Assembly (NCBI GenBank): GCA_965279005.1
Contig: CBDIHK010000009.1
Span: 3,698 to 67,697, forward strand
Reading direction: 5' to 3'
From: Planctobacterium sp965279005
GTDB lineage: Bacteria > Pseudomonadota > Gammaproteobacteria > Enterobacterales > Alteromonadaceae
DNA: 64,000 bases
Positions within the stretch are counted from its first letter, which is position 1, and each line of letters starts with the position of its first letter. The notes under the pieces were generated by a model, which saw only the letters and a program-made list of their open reading frames with translations, was not told the origin of the DNA and searched no databases. The translations under genes and the position numbers were made by a program. Positions 36,332 through 45,815 of the stretch are shown one piece after another.

Positions 36332-36502
36332 GCGTAATTTAATGTTGCTCCGCATGTTTTTCCAAGTTTCCGCGATTAATCCGTAACAAAATGCTTCTAT
36401 TCCTGTTTTGCCGTCACCACTCTGGGATCAATGTGCTATAACCCCTGCTTCGCTGTCTGGCAGCTAACGACAAAAACAAACAAAACAACACAAGGTGTAA
36501 TG

Positions 36503-39064
36503 ATGAGGAAACTAAAACTCACGTCTTTGTTTATAGCCATGTCCCTGGCATTTACTCCAACCCTTTGGGCAGATGAAGAAGTAAAGGAAGAGCAGGCTGA
36601 AGAAGAGAAAGAAAAAACATTCGAAGAAAAACTGGCTGAAAAACAAGAATCAGCGGGTTTGCTAAATATTTACCGCGACGAAAAAGACGGTTCTGGTTTG
36701 GTCTTGATCACTGAAGATATGTTGAACAAGCCCTACTTGTACTTTGCTTCAACAGCCAACGGTGTGCTTGATGCAGGCCACTTTAAAGGCGCGTACCGCG
36801 GCGGCAAGCTAGTCGAATTCCGTAAATATTTTGACCGGATTGATGTAGTTGCGCTGAACCCGCGTTTCTATTTTGACCAAGACAACGCGATTAGCCGCGC
36901 TGCGGATGCCAATATTAGTGAAGCCGTCTTGTTGTCTGCCAGCATCAAAGAACAAGACGAAGGAAAATACACAATTGCCTTGGCAGACATGTTTGTAAAC
37001 GAAAGCATCCATAAGGTATCCCCATGGCACAACCCGGCAGCCGCAGCGGATAAAAAGCGCTTTAAACTAGGTAAGTTCCAGGCGGGCAAATCCCGTATCG
37101 TTGATATCAACAACTTTCCAGAAAATACCCATGTAATCGTGGATTATGTGTTCGAAGATCCGAATCCAAAGGCGTTCGGCAGCAACCAGTTAGCAGATCC
37201 ACGCTATGTGTCTGTGCATCTCCAGCACGCTTTTATTGAATTGCCAGACAACAATTTCCAGCCCCGTCGTGACGACCCACGGGTGGGCTATTTCACCCAG
37301 CAGTTTGATGACTTAACCTCCGATGAAACTGCTAATTTCCGCGATGTGATCAATCGCTGGCATCTAGAGAAAAAGGATCCGACGGCAGCCGTCTCCGACC
37401 CTGTTAAGCCTATCACTTGGTGGATTGAGAATACTACGCCAGTAGAGTGGCGCGACACAATCCGTGACGCCACATTAGCGTGGAACACTGCATTTGAAAA
37501 AGCCGGTATCAGCAATGCCATTGAAGTTAAAGTGCAACCTGATGATGCTGACTGGACTGGCGATGATGTGCGCTACAACGTGATGCGCTGGACCAGCTCG
37601 CCACGTCCGCCGTTTGGTGGCTATGGCCCAAGCGTGGCCAATCCTTACACAGGTGAGATTATCGCCGCTGACATTATGTTGGAATACACCTTCATGAAAG
37701 GCCGTTGGATTTTGGACAACTTCCTCAGTGAAGGCTTTACCGAAGCTGAGCTGGTGGACAATACCCATATACACGGCCTGCATTGTTCGTTAGGCCATGC
37801 CTTGAATGGAAACTTGTTGTTTGGCCAAGCCGCTGCCATGGCGCAGGGCATGGGTGACATAGAAAAAGACAAGATGTTGCGCCAAACCATGTACTACTTA
37901 ATTCTGCACGAAGTAGGCCATACCCTAGGCTTGAACCACAATATGATGGCTAGCCAAATATACGGCAATGACAAGGTTCACGATGTGGAATTCACCGATG
38001 GCATCCTGGCTGGCTCTGTGATGGATTATCCATCAGTAAACTTTGCCCCTCCTGGCGAGCAGCAGGGTGATTTCTACACGGACAAGCCTGGCCCATACGA
38101 TGATTGGGTGATTGAATATGGCTATTCCCAGTCCTTGTCTGATGCCGAGGCCGAAGAGCAAAGGTTGCAAGCCATCTTAGCCCGTTCCACGGATCCTATG
38201 TTGGTGTTTGGTAATGACGCCGACGATATGCGGGCACCTGGCCGGCACATCGACCCGCGTATCAACATTTTTGATATGTCTGGCGACGCGGTTGCCTACG
38301 CTACGGATCGATTTGCGTTGATCAAAGACAGCTTTGGCAAAATTGAAGAAAGGGCACTCACCGAAGGCGACAGCTACAACAATATTGTTGTTGGCGTAAA
38401 TGCCATGTTCAATGAATTTTCACGTTCAGCCAATGTTATCTCCCGCTACATCGGAGGTATCTACATAGACCGCGCGCATGTGGGGCAAGAAGGGGCTACC
38501 CAGCCATTTACCCCGACGCCTGCAGAAACACAAAAAGAGGCAATGGACGCCTTGGCCAAATACGTATTTGCACCGGACGCGTATGATGCAATGGAAGATG
38601 TTTATCCGCTGATGCAAATGCAAAGGCGTTCATTCAACAACTTCGGCAAGAATGAAGATCCCAAGATCCACGATATGGTGCTAAAAGCACAAGGTGCCGT
38701 TTTAACCCATATCTTGCACCCAAATGTGGTAAAACGCATCACTGATACCAGCCTGTATGGCAATACCTACACCCTAGAAAAAGTCATGGCTGACCTTACT
38801 AGTGCTATATTTGATGCTGATATGAAGGGTTCCGTGAATAGCTTCCGCCGTAATTTGCAAGTGCATTACGTGGATCGCTTAATTGGCCTCGCTGGATTGG
38901 AAAAAGACAGTAAAGTGGATAGCTTTACCAAGGCAGTGGCGACCTATGAGTTGCAGCAGCTGCTGGAAAACCTAAGCACCCGTCGCGGCGACCAAGCGAC
39001 TAAGATCCACCGTCAGTTCTTGATAACCCGCATCAATAGTGCGTTTTATAAAAACGACGATTAA
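36503..39064 (+). CDS. Secreted zinc-dependent metalloprotease (DUF5117/DUF5118 type)
   Basis: 853 residues from ATG 36503, with AAGGTG upstream; in-frame starts at 36431 and 36500 are less likely. Signal peptide about 1-23 (ending LWA), then an acidic segment. The zinc motif HEVGHTLGLNH has ligands His469, His473 and His479, the metzincin form. The residues before it match the DUF5118/DUF5117 layout of large bacterial metalloproteases. Likely acts in the periplasm or outside. It has its own promoter region (Zur-like box) and a strong terminator. Confidence 0.9.
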   Translation: MRKLKLTSLFIAMSLAFTPTLWADEEVKEEQAEEEKEKTFEEKLAEKQESAGLLNIYRDEKDGSGLVLITEDMLNKPYLYFASTANGVLDAGHFKGAYRGGKLVEFRKYFDRIDVVALNPRFYFDQDNAISRAADANISEAVLLSASIKEQDEGKYTIALADMFVNESIHKVSPWHNPAAAADKKRFKLGKFQAGKSRIVDINNFPENTHVIVDYVFEDPNPKAFGSNQLADPRYVSVHLQHAFIELPDNNFQPRRDDPRVGYFTQQFDDLTSDETANFRDVINRWHLEKKDPTAAVSDPVKPITWWIENTTPVEWRDTIRDATLAWNTAFEKAGISNAIEVKVQPDDADWTGDDVRYNVMRWTSSPRPPFGGYGPSVANPYTGEIIAADIMLEYTFMKGRWILDNFLSEGFTEAELVDNTHIHGLHCSLGHALNGNLLFGQAAAMAQGMGDIEKDKMLRQTMYYLILHEVGHTLGLNHNMMASQIYGNDKVHDVEFTDGILAGSVMDYPSVNFAPPGEQQGDFYTDKPGPYDDWVIEYGYSQSLSDAEAEEQRLQAILARSTDPMLVFGNDADDMRAPGRHIDPRINIFDMSGDAVAYATDRFALIKDSFGKIEERALTEGDSYNNIVVGVNAMFNEFSRSANVISRYIGGIYIDRAHVGQEGATQPFTPTPAETQKEAMDALAKYVFAPDAYDAMEDVYPLMQMQRRSFNNFGKNEDPKIHDMVLKAQGAVLTHILHPNVVKRITDTSLYGNTYTLEKVMADLTSAIFDADMKGSVNSFRRNLQVHYVDRLIGLAGLEKDSKVDSFTKAVATYELQQLLENLSTRRGDQATKIHRQFLITRINSAFYKNDD

Positions 39065-39085
39065 TATTTTTTAAATAGAAAGACG

Positions 39086-39118
39086 GTCCGGCATCCAGAT
39101 GGATGCCGGACTTTTTTT
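39086..39118 (+). terminator. Rho-independent terminator of the metalloprotease gene
   Basis: GTCCGGCATCC (39086-39096) pairs perfectly with GGATGCCGGAC (39101-39111), with a 4-base loop and seven T residues. Confidence 0.95.
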
Positions 39119-39190
39119 GTTTTAATGGGCTTCTTATCTTTGATAACGTCCCCACTAGTGATTAATGAATTCATTTTGGAGAAGTAAAAA

Positions 39191-40222
39191 TTGGAATTTT
39201 TAGCTGAATACGGCATGTTTTTGCTTAAAGCTGTCACCATCGTAATCGCCATCCTCGCCGCTGTTGGTGGCATAGTCGGTATAGCCGCAAAACAAAAGCC
39301 GGGGAAAGGTGTATTGGACATCACCTCAATTTCTGAACAGTTGCAGGAACTAGAGGCACATGCAAAGTCACTGGTCTTGCCGAAAGAAGAATTTAAACAA
39401 TGGCAAAAGCAGCACAAAAAAGCTGAAAAAGAAAAGGAAAAGTCTGAAAAGAAATCCGGTGACCAACACAAAAGCAACCTCTATGTCATCGATTTTAAGG
39501 GTTCGATGGATGCCAAAGAGGTAGATAGCCTGCGCGAAGAAGTGAGCGCTATTTTGACCATATGCAACGACAACGATGAGGTCTTGGTTCGATTGGAGAG
39601 TCCGGGTGGTGTGGTGCATGGCTATGGTTTGGCTGCATCCCAATTATCACGGATCCGGGAGCAGGGTTTAAATTTAACCGTGGCTGTAGACAAGGTTGCT
39701 GCCAGTGGCGGTTATATGATGGCGTGTATTGGCAATAAAGTCCTTTCTGCCCCCTTTGCTATTATTGGCTCAATTGGCGTCGTTGCCCAGCTGCCTAACT
39801 TCAACAAGCTGCTAAAGAAAAACAGCATTGACTGGGAACAGCATACGGCGGGGCAGTTCAAGCGCACCCTTACTGTATTTGGAGAAAATGATGATGAAGG
39901 CCGGGAAAAATTTAAACAAGATTTGGAAGAAATCCATGTACTGTTTAAAGACCACATCAAACGCAACCGCGAGATAGTAGACCTTGAAAAAGTCGCCACC
40001 GGTGAACACTGGCTTGGCTTGAAAGCTAAAGAATTGGCTTTGGTTGATGAGATCCAAACTTCAGATGACTTCTTGTTGCAAAAGTATAAAGAGAAAGACA
40101 TCTACCTGGTTAGGTATAAGAAGCAACAAAAGCTTGCTGATAAGCTAGCCAATGCCGCAAGTTTGACGGTTGAGTCTGTGATTGACCGGGTCTGGGGGTG
40201 GCGCAGCAAAACCTGGCAATAA
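39191..40222 (+). CDS. sohB: SohB, inner-membrane S49 serine protease
   Basis: 343 residues. The TTG at 39191 is chosen because the first residues (MEFLAEYGMFLLKAVT) line up with the start of E. coli SohB. An N-terminal membrane anchor precedes a charged linker and the S49 domain with nucleophile Ser172 (VAASGGYMMA). It degrades membrane or periplasmic proteins. Its stop codon lies in a 20-base sequence repeated at 63363. Confidence 0.93.
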   Translation: MEFLAEYGMFLLKAVTIVIAILAAVGGIVGIAAKQKPGKGVLDITSISEQLQELEAHAKSLVLPKEEFKQWQKQHKKAEKEKEKSEKKSGDQHKSNLYVIDFKGSMDAKEVDSLREEVSAILTICNDNDEVLVRLESPGGVVHGYGLAASQLSRIREQGLNLTVAVDKVAASGGYMMACIGNKVLSAPFAIIGSIGVVAQLPNFNKLLKKNSIDWEQHTAGQFKRTLTVFGENDDEGREKFKQDLEEIHVLFKDHIKRNREIVDLEKVATGEHWLGLKAKELALVDEIQTSDDFLLQKYKEKDIYLVRYKKQQKLADKLANAASLTVESVIDRVWGWRSKTWQ

Positions 40223-40239
40223 TGGAATCGGTATAAAAC
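40220..40239 (+). repeat. 20-base exact repeat, copy 1
   Basis: TAATGGAATCGGTATAAAAC spans the sohB stop codon. An identical copy lies at 63363-63382 in the same strand orientation. Confidence 0.85.
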
Positions 40240-40248
40240 ACAAAGGAA

Positions 40249-40272
40249 AGAGGCTCGGCGAACCAAGCCTCT
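40249..40272 (-). terminator. Hairpin between convergent sohB and symporter genes
   Basis: AGAGGCT (40249-40255) pairs with AGCCTCT (40266-40272) around a 10-base loop. T-rich sequence follows on both strands, so it may end both transcripts. Confidence 0.55.
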
Positions 40273-40280
40273 GTTTGCTT

Positions 40281-41636
40281 TTAAGGTTTTCCGGGTAGCT
40301 TGTGGAAATCGGACAATTCGACATCTTCCTCTTTCTCGCCCGCCTCCATGTCTTTAAACATTTTCTTGTTGAGTTTGCCTTCAGTTTTGGCAACTACGCA
40401 GGCCACCGTGGCATCACCTGTGACGTTAACCGCTGTGCGGGTCATATCCAATAGCCGATCTACACCAATGATCAGGGCGATCCCTTCAACAGGCAGGCCT
40501 ACTTGCTGCAGCACCATGGCCAACATTATCAAGCCGACACCTGGCACACCAGCCGTACCGATAGAGGCCAAGGTGGCGGTGAGTATCACCATTAGGTAAT
40601 CAGTAACCGTCAAGTCAACGGCAAATACTTGGGCGATAAACACGGTGGCTACTCCTTGCATTATGGCGGTGCCATCCATGTTGATGGTGGAGCCTAGAGG
40701 TAGGGTAAATGACGCGACTGAGTTATGCACACCAAGCTTTTTGCGGGCCGTTTCCATGGTCACGGGTAAGGTTGCGCTAGAGCTTGCTGTGGAAAAGGCA
40801 AATAGCGCGGTTTCACGCATTTTCTTTAGCAAGATAATTGGACTAACTCCGGCAAGCGTGCGCAGGATAATAGGGTAGGTAACAAAGGCATGGATCGCCA
40901 ATACCACCAAGACCAAGAAAAAGTATTTGGCCAAACTGATGATGGTGTCAAAACCTATATCGGCAAATAGTTTCGCCATTAGCGCAAATACGCCTATAGG
41001 TGCCAAGTTCATTAAGATAGTGACCAGCTTCATGATCACACTGTTTAAGTCATTAAAGAAGCCTGCGAGGCGCTTACCGGGTTCACCCGACATGGCCATT
41101 GCCACGCCAAACAATAAGGAAAATACGATGATTTGTAGCATATTGCCTTCGGCCATCGCTGAAATGGGGTTGCTGGGCATCATATTGATAATGACCTGCG
41201 CCAATCCAGGTGCTTCCTTAGCTTGGTAACTAGCTTCTGTAGGCAAATCCAAGCCAGCGCCAGGTGCCACTATTAAAGCGGCTGTAATGGCGATAGTGAT
41301 GGCGATTGCAGTGGTCATTACATAAAGGCCAATAGACTTTCCTCCCAAGCGGCCAAGTTGCGCTGGGTCGCTCAAATTACAGGTACCACAAATCAGGGAC
41401 ACCATCACCAGCGGTACTACAAGCATCTTGAGGCTAGCAATAAAGATAGCGCCGATGACATTAAAAATACCATCTACAAAAAATCCATACGTGGAAAAGG
41501 GTATGCCAAGTAGGCTAAAGGCAAAATCTCCGCTATCATCAAATAGCAGTTGCAAGAAAAACCCGGTCAGAATTCCGGCAATCATGCCGATAAAAACACG
41601 GGCAGTAAGGCTATATTTAGATTTGGTTTTAACCAT
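40281..41636 (-). CDS. Dicarboxylate/amino-acid:cation symporter (DAACS family)
   Basis: 451 residues from ATG 41636. About eight membrane segments plus re-entrant loops. The family signatures are present: a serine-rich stretch (AFSTASSSATLPVT) and the TM7 motif NMDGTAIMQG. These carriers import glutamate, aspartate or C4-dicarboxylates with Na+ or H+. The charged C-terminal tail is cytoplasmic. Substrate cannot be decided. It is a single-gene unit. Confidence 0.94.
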   Translation of the reverse strand: MVKTKSKYSLTARVFIGMIAGILTGFFLQLLFDDSGDFAFSLLGIPFSTYGFFVDGIFNVIGAIFIASLKMLVVPLVMVSLICGTCNLSDPAQLGRLGGKSIGLYVMTTAIAITIAITAALIVAPGAGLDLPTEASYQAKEAPGLAQVIINMMPSNPISAMAEGNMLQIIVFSLLFGVAMAMSGEPGKRLAGFFNDLNSVIMKLVTILMNLAPIGVFALMAKLFADIGFDTIISLAKYFFLVLVVLAIHAFVTYPIILRTLAGVSPIILLKKMRETALFAFSTASSSATLPVTMETARKKLGVHNSVASFTLPLGSTINMDGTAIMQGVATVFIAQVFAVDLTVTDYLMVILTATLASIGTAGVPGVGLIMLAMVLQQVGLPVEGIALIIGVDRLLDMTRTAVNVTGDATVACVVAKTEGKLNKKMFKDMEAGEKEEDVELSDFHKLPGKP

Positions 41637-41729
41637 GGGTAAAAGGTTTGTTCTGCTTATTTTGGGACGATAGCCTAGCAAGATTACTGCATAAGCTAAA
41701 TAAAAAGTTACGCAAATGGGGGAAGTGCT

Positions 41730-44507
41730 TTGCGCAATAACTACAAGGTAGAAGGTGCCACCAGAGGCACCCTATTTAAGTTCGTTGGTTTAATTTGGTT
41801 TATCTTTCTTCTCTCTGCCTGCGGCGGCGGGGGCGGTGGCATCTCCCGCGACAATACAACCCCAGACCCAGATCAGCAGCCTGTTTCCCAGTTTCAAGTG
41901 AGCTTGAGCATTGCTGAGCGGGACTCGGGCACGGCAAATAATGAATTATCTTCAGCCACCCCCCTTAGGGTTACTGCTGTGGTCACAAATGTAAGTGACG
42001 GCAGTGTTGCGGTTGACCAACTGGTGACCTTTAGTTTCAACTTGGTGGATCTTGCCCTTTTCGACCCAGGTTCCGGTACTGCTATCACCGACGCCAACGG
42101 CGTCGCCTTTATTGATTTGCTGGTGGGCACAGTTGAAGGCGGTGGTTTGGTCACGGCCAGGTTAGAAACCGGTGAAACCGCCACCATTGGCTTTAATTCA
42201 TCGGGTGATGCTGATCCGGGTAATAACAGTATTACCTTGACCATAGTGGACAAGCAGTCAGGGCTAGCAAGCAATGCCCTCTCGTCATCCACGCCATTAA
42301 TTGTCAATGCCTTGGTACTAGACGCCAATAGCAATCCCGTTGTTGATGAACTAATTACTTTTGCCTTCTCACAAGAGGGCTTGGCCTTTTTCGAACCCAG
42401 TTCGGGTACTGCACTGACCAATGCCACGGGCGTTGCTTCAATTGAACTCATCGTCGGTGAACAGGCTGGGGCTGGTAAAGTGATTGCCACCACTTCCAGC
42501 CAGGAAAGTGCGGAGATCGGATTTAATTCAGCTGGCGGTGGATCGGTGATAAGCGAACAGCCCGCAGCGCTAGATTTCTTCACCAGTGCCCTGCAATTGG
42601 CGTCAAGTGGTGCTGACCAAGTAGAGCTGATTGCACTAGTCAAAGACGAAGATAATATTTTGATGGAAGGCATTGAAGTTAGCTTTTCAACCGATTCCGG
42701 CGAGCTAATTATAAACCAGGGCACCACTACTGCAGATGGCACAGCCAGGGCAACTTTGACTTCGCAAAACAACCCTGAAAACCGGGAGATTACTGTTACC
42801 GCTGAAACCGGTAGCTTGACAGAAAGTTTGTCAATCAGGGTGGTAGGTACAGAAATCAATATTAATGCGCCAAGTTCAGTTATTTTAGACGACACAGTGC
42901 CAATCACTATCGTACTCGTTGACGCAGATGGCAGGGGGATAGCTGGCGAGGAGATACAGCTATCGAGTGGCTCTGGCAATGCGCTTAGCGATGAGTCGCC
43001 AGCAACCGACGAAACAGGGCAGGCCATTGTGCAATACACTGGATCTATATCAGGCTCCGATATCATTACCGCCGTTTGGTATGGTGAAAATGGCGAGCTA
43101 GATGAAGGTGACTTGGAACAAACCCATCAAATAGTCGTGCAAGAAGATGAATTTAGCTTTGTTGCCGAGCCCGAAGACGATATCTTTTTAGATAACTTAC
43201 AGCCCCTCACTGTTAGTTGGCAAAAAGATAACTTGCCCTTCGCTGGCGGTACAGTGGTTTACACCACAACTCGCGGCAGTATTGTCGACGATGATGGCAA
43301 CCCAATTGCCCAAGGCGTCACTGATGAAAACGGTGAAGCAAGCTTTAATATTGTTTCTACTAGTGCCGGTAAGGCTGTTATTGGTGTGCAAGGTACAGAT
43401 AACGAAAACAATGTCGTCAATACCAGTATTGAAGTTGAGTTTGTGGCCAATTCGGTAGCGTCTATTATTGTTGCCGCAAGCCCCAATTCGATCGGGCCAG
43501 ATGGGCAAAAAAGTACTGTCACTGCAGTGTTGCGCGATGCTAGGGGCAACTTGGTTAAAGGTGTACAAGTTGGGTTTACCGCGGACGATGTCAGTGGTGG
43601 TGAGTTGTTCCCGCCTGTCGCAACCACAGACACCAATGGTTTGGCGTCCACTGTTTATACCTCCAATACCGTAACCAATGAAGATGCGATTACTATCACA
43701 GCAACAGAAAACCTAGGAGGTTTATCGGCTGATGCCAATATAACTGTGGCTGATAGGGCGCAGTTTATTTCAATCGGTACCGGTAACCAGATTGAATCAC
43801 CAACTGATTCTTCATATTTAAAACGATTCTCGGTATTTGTGACTGATGCCAATTCCAACCCTGTTGACAATGTTGCCTTAACGGTAACGGGGACTCCGGT
43901 TAAATATACCGAGTTATTGGATCCCAACGCGGCAGAAGGTGATCCCAACTTTGGTGAGATCAGGCCAGCGTTCCACAAAGGTTACTGGGAAGCTTTCCCT
44001 AGTATTGATGCCTTTGAGTTTTGGATCCCGGTGCAAACGGTGGATTGCGCCAATGAAGATATCGACGACGATGCCATATTGGATCCGAACGAGGATGTAA
44101 ATGGCAATGGTATCCTAGATGAAGGGGAAGACCTGGATGGTGATGGCGAGTTAGACATCGGTGAAGACACCAACGGCGACGGCAACCTTACTCCGGGTAA
44201 TATTGTATCCATTACTGGCAACATTGTGACCGATAGTAACGGCCAGGCAGAAATTGAAGTGCGCTACCCAAAAACCTTTGCTGCTTGGGTAACCATCAAA
44301 ATCACTGTGAGTACGCCGGTAACGGGCAGTGAAAGCAGGGTCAGCCAGTTCTACACACTTGGTGCGTCAGCTGCAGATTTAACCGTCGAGAGCACGGCAC
44401 CTAACACTAATCCATTTGGTGATGGTTTAAATATTGTTCCCGACCCAGCCGACCCCACACAAAACATCGATGACGGTACCGCCAGGGTCTGTACTAATTT
44501 ACTCTAA
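41730..44507 (+). CDS. Surface lipoprotein with tandem bacterial Ig-like (Big_1) domains
   Basis: 925 residues from TTG 41730, with GGGGGAAG upstream. Signal peptide with lipobox Cys31 (LLSACGG) and a Gly-rich linker. Roughly six to seven Ig-like repeats follow, marked by recurring GTALTNATGVASI-type and DANGVAFIDL-type strands. Near residues 770-815 an Asp/Asn/Gly-rich segment (DVNGNGILDEGEDLDGDGE) looks like EF-hand or thrombospondin-3 calcium loops. Such proteins act in adhesion or as surface spacers. An anti-sense frame of 390 residues is an artefact of its codon pattern. Confidence 0.87.
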   Translation: MRNNYKVEGATRGTLFKFVGLIWFIFLLSACGGGGGGISRDNTTPDPDQQPVSQFQVSLSIAERDSGTANNELSSATPLRVTAVVTNVSDGSVAVDQLVTFSFNLVDLALFDPGSGTAITDANGVAFIDLLVGTVEGGGLVTARLETGETATIGFNSSGDADPGNNSITLTIVDKQSGLASNALSSSTPLIVNALVLDANSNPVVDELITFAFSQEGLAFFEPSSGTALTNATGVASIELIVGEQAGAGKVIATTSSQESAEIGFNSAGGGSVISEQPAALDFFTSALQLASSGADQVELIALVKDEDNILMEGIEVSFSTDSGELIINQGTTTADGTARATLTSQNNPENREITVTAETGSLTESLSIRVVGTEININAPSSVILDDTVPITIVLVDADGRGIAGEEIQLSSGSGNALSDESPATDETGQAIVQYTGSISGSDIITAVWYGENGELDEGDLEQTHQIVVQEDEFSFVAEPEDDIFLDNLQPLTVSWQKDNLPFAGGTVVYTTTRGSIVDDDGNPIAQGVTDENGEASFNIVSTSAGKAVIGVQGTDNENNVVNTSIEVEFVANSVASIIVAASPNSIGPDGQKSTVTAVLRDARGNLVKGVQVGFTADDVSGGELFPPVATTDTNGLASTVYTSNTVTNEDAITITATENLGGLSADANITVADRAQFISIGTGNQIESPTDSSYLKRFSVFVTDANSNPVDNVALTVTGTPVKYTELLDPNAAEGDPNFGEIRPAFHKGYWEAFPSIDAFEFWIPVQTVDCANEDIDDDAILDPNEDVNGNGILDEGEDLDGDGELDIGEDTNGDGNLTPGNIVSITGNIVTDSNGQAEIEVRYPKTFAAWVTIKITVSTPVTGSESRVSQFYTLGASAADLTVESTAPNTNPFGDGLNIVPDPADPTQNIDDGTARVCTNLL

Positions 44508-44512
44508 GTTGC

Positions 44513-44537
44513 AAAAACCACCTTCGGGTGGTTTTTT
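44513..44537 (+). terminator. Terminator after the Ig-like lipoprotein gene
   Basis: ACCACC pairs with GGTGGT around a TTCG loop, extended by A-T pairs, followed by T residues. It lies 6 bases after the stop. Confidence 0.88.
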
Positions 44538-44622
44538 GTTGGTGTGCAACCTACCGTTTGGAAAGTGCATCTTGAGTAAAATAAGCCATACTATGGGGAG
44601 TGAGCAAAGTTGCGAGTTTTCC

Positions 44623-45750
44623 ATGTCATTGAACGCCTCTGAGAAATTACAGCATTATTTATGTGCCCCTGGTAATGGTGTGTTTACTGTTCAAACCGCG
44701 AAAGAAAAAAAAGAAGTCCTGCACCAAAAGCTGTACGGTTGTGTTGGTGACGATGCCAACGCTGAGTGGCAAAAAAAGCTGCAGGAATACGCTTATTACA
44801 AAATCGACAAACCCTATGTGTTTGGCATCTGCCACGATAATGGCGGTGGCATATTGCGCGGTGCCAATTGGGGGCCTTTGTTTGTCCGCCAAGCGATGTA
44901 CGATCACATGAGCCAAGATGCCATTGTTTACGACATTGGCGATGTCAGGGTAATACCGCATTTATTGATGGATAAGTACCTCAATGAAGCAACGGTGCGC
45001 AGCTGCCGCAATGCCTTGTACAAAAACGAACACCTTGAACTGGCGGTTAGCCCGCTGTCGGTAGCCCAAGAAGTAGTTAATTCCGTTTACGAGCTTAATG
45101 AAGGTGCTCGCTTTTTTGCCATCGGCGGCGATCACTCTATCAGCTATCCGCTGACCAAAGCTTACATTGCCCAACAGCAGGCCCGTGGGAAAAAAGTTGG
45201 CATTATCCATTACGATGCCCATACCGATTTGCTACAACAGCGCCTTGGCATTGATATTTGTTTTGGTTCGTGGACATATCACATATTGAATGATTTAGAG
45301 CGACCTTACCACGTTGTGCAAATAGGTATTCGTTCCAGTGGTAAACCCAAGCAACACTGGCAAGAGAAATACGGCGTACGCCAGTATTGGAATTACGATG
45401 TGAAGCAGCGCGGTATTAAAGCAATTGCCCTGGAAACCATAGAACATTTCCACAATGAAGGCATAGATGAGGTTTATTTGACCTTCGACATTGATGCCAT
45501 TGATGCAAAATACGCCAGCGCGACAGGCACGCCTGAGCCAGATGGTTTGACCCCAGATGAAGCGGTTGAATCAATCCAAATGTTTGCACAACATTTGAAT
45601 ATTAGTTCTGGGGATTTGGCAGAAGTTGCGCCTTTTGTTAGCGCCAGCCACTCGGGCGCGCAAGCTGATGAACCTGCGACTACTATGAAAACGGCGGGGG
45701 AGGTGAGCAGCGCCATTATCGACGCTATCCAGTTCCCCAAGCGAAGCTAG
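44623..45750 (+). CDS. Arginase/agmatinase-family ureohydrolase
   Basis: 375 residues from ATG 44623 (MSLNASEKLQ); longer frames run back through a terminator. The binuclear manganese motifs are clear: GGDHSISYP, YDAHTDLL and TFDIDAIDAKY, then the GTPEPDGLT loop. The family hydrolyses guanidino compounds to urea, the substrate being arginine, agmatine, formimidoylglutamate or similar. The convergent neighbour astB points to arginine. An N-terminal extension of about 100 residues precedes the core. Confidence 0.88.
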   Translation: MSLNASEKLQHYLCAPGNGVFTVQTAKEKKEVLHQKLYGCVGDDANAEWQKKLQEYAYYKIDKPYVFGICHDNGGGILRGANWGPLFVRQAMYDHMSQDAIVYDIGDVRVIPHLLMDKYLNEATVRSCRNALYKNEHLELAVSPLSVAQEVVNSVYELNEGARFFAIGGDHSISYPLTKAYIAQQQARGKKVGIIHYDAHTDLLQQRLGIDICFGSWTYHILNDLERPYHVVQIGIRSSGKPKQHWQEKYGVRQYWNYDVKQRGIKAIALETIEHFHNEGIDEVYLTFDIDAIDAKYASATGTPEPDGLTPDEAVESIQMFAQHLNISSGDLAEVAPFVSASHSGAQADEPATTMKTAGEVSSAIIDAIQFPKRS

Positions 45751-45783
45751 TTGCACTAAACCTAGCTTCTGGGGATTAATGAC

Positions 45784-45812
45784 GGGCGTCCAGTGAACTG
45801 GCGCCCTTTATT
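45784..45812 (+). terminator. Terminator between convergent arginase-family and astB genes
   Basis: GGGCGTCCAGT pairs with ACTGGCGCCC with one bulged T; a T-rich stretch follows on the plus strand. Confidence 0.75.
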
Positions 45813-45815
45813 TAT

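Noticed and set aside
41894..43066. 390-residue leftward open frame
   Set aside because: It lies wholly opposite the Ig-like lipoprotein gene, is Ser/Val/Leu-rich from the repeat codon pattern, and has no ribosome site or family likeness.
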